DNA of 64,000 bases from Qipengyuania atrilutea. GTDB taxonomy: Bacteria; Pseudomonadota; Alphaproteobacteria; Sphingomonadales; Sphingomonadaceae. The stretch spans positions 124,001 to 188,000 of the forward strand of contig NZ_JABWGV010000002.1 in the NCBI RefSeq assembly GCF_013370205.1, read 5' to 3'. The translations under genes were made by a program, and so were the position numbers. The notes under the pieces were generated by a model. That model saw nothing but the letters and a program-made list of their open reading frames with translations, searched no databases and was not told where the DNA came from. Shown one piece after another: positions 63,501 through 64,000 of this stretch (its first letter is position 1; each line of letters starts with the position of its first letter).

Positions 63501-64000
63501 GCGTCGATCAGAAGATCGAGAAGGACAAGGCGGTGCGTGCGCCTGCCAGCGTCCAGCCAGCCCTGCCGCTCGAAAAGAAAAAACGCGAGCCGACGCGGCG
63601 CGAAACAGTCGAGGCGGAAGTGGTGGAACAGCCGCACACGCATATTGCGGACGATCAGCCGCTCGAACCATCCAAGTCGCTGGCGATCGCGGATTTCAGC
63701 GCGCCGCTCGGCAATCCGCTCGAAGCGTTCATGCGCTTCGCCTATGGCCTCGGCGTGCCGGGTTCGGTGCTGGCCTCGCCGTTTCGCAAGCCCGCCAAGC
63801 CACGGCTACTCGGTACCCCGCAGAGCCCGCTTGCCGGAGAGCGCGCGGCCGGGGTCGCCTTGCGAGCCGGACATTTCCTCGTTCACGGCCTCAAGGCGCC
63901 GCTGTCGCAGGTGGACATGGAGTCTTCCGCCCGGTTGACGCCGCCGTTCCAGCGCACGATCCACGGCTTCACCTGGCTGCCCGATCTTGCCGGATGTGCC
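63497..64000 (+). CDS. Heparinase II/III-family protein, N-terminal part
   Basis: The frame stays open to the window end, giving 168 residues so far. After a charged, unconserved first 60 residues comes [18 protein letters not shown] and [15 protein letters not shown], which resemble the N-terminal toroid domain of heparinase II/III-family lyases found next to rpe in sphingomonads. The catalytic region lies beyond the window. The ATG overlaps the rpe stop. Enzymes of this family cleave uronic-acid polysaccharides; the substrate here is unknown. Confidence 0.75.
   Translation, partial: MSVDQKIEKDKAVRAPASVQPALPLEKKKREPTRRETVEAEVVEQPHTHIADDQPLEPSKSLAIADFSAPLGNPLEAFMRFAYGLGVPGSVLASPFRKPAKPRLLGTPQSPLAGERAAGVALRAGHFLVHGLKAPLSQVDMESSARLTPPFQRTIHGFTWLPDLAGCA

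Overview
The window looks like chromosomal DNA of a marine-type alphaproteobacterium of the Sphingomonadales, most likely the family Erythrobacteraceae. This is inferred, not proven, from high GC, dense gene packing with many ATGA/GTGA/TGATG overlaps, a sufB-sufC-sufD-sufS-sufT-sufA operon headed by an Rrf2 regulator, a short LOV photosensor beside an HWE-family kinase, TonB/PepSY iron genes, a TamA/TamB pair and several sphingomonad-style DUF genes. I see no insertion sequence, prophage, CRISPR array or rRNA, and no gene-free stretch longer than about 180 bases.

Layout. 1-1379 is the 3' part of a DUF885 hydrolase. 1508-7588 is the SUF iron-sulfur operon, with a DUF559 nuclease-like gene inserted between sufB and sufC. 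7585-16694 holds housekeeping genes: a lipoprotein, an EI24 membrane protein, adenosine kinase, purD, xseA, DUF2093, an M23 lipoprotein, a phytase-like esterase, rpmB with its terminator, tadA and DUF1993. 16737-20998 carries a secreted RNase T2, nadC and a LytTR two-component pair. 21072-26852 carries an HD-domain protein, an envelope proteolysis/thiol cluster (M48-PDZ, DsbA-like, M48-TPR), an esterase and an App1-type phosphatase. 26904-31196 carries a PAS/disordered protein, DUF2141, a sterol-desaturase-family hydroxylase and mmcB. tRNA-Arg(CCG) lies at 31308-31384.

31465-36445 contains a GntP permease and an iron-uptake operon (PepSY protein, 59-residue membrane protein, TonB receptor) behind a Fur-like box. 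36573-42782 is a four-gene set that reads as 5-oxoproline use: fused ATP-dependent oxoprolinase, DUF969, DUF979 and DUF2891. 42897-47332 is a putative light-signalling module: a receiver protein facing a CheB-CheR-PAS-HWE kinase, which is translationally coupled to a short LOV protein. 47354-55263 holds YihY and the TamA-TamB-lipoprotein operon. 55839-57853 pairs a diacylglycerol-kinase-family enzyme with a protein resembling Tam41 phosphatidate cytidylyltransferase.

58433-62661 is the most unusual block. It is a lasso-like RiPP cluster with a PqqD-type recognition protein, a 48-residue precursor with a lasso-style leader motif, an asparagine-synthase-like cyclase and an ABC exporter. The usual transglutaminase-like leader protease (B2) is missing, and the predicted core does not fit the standard macrolactam rule. 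The window closes with rpe and the start of a heparinase II/III-family gene.
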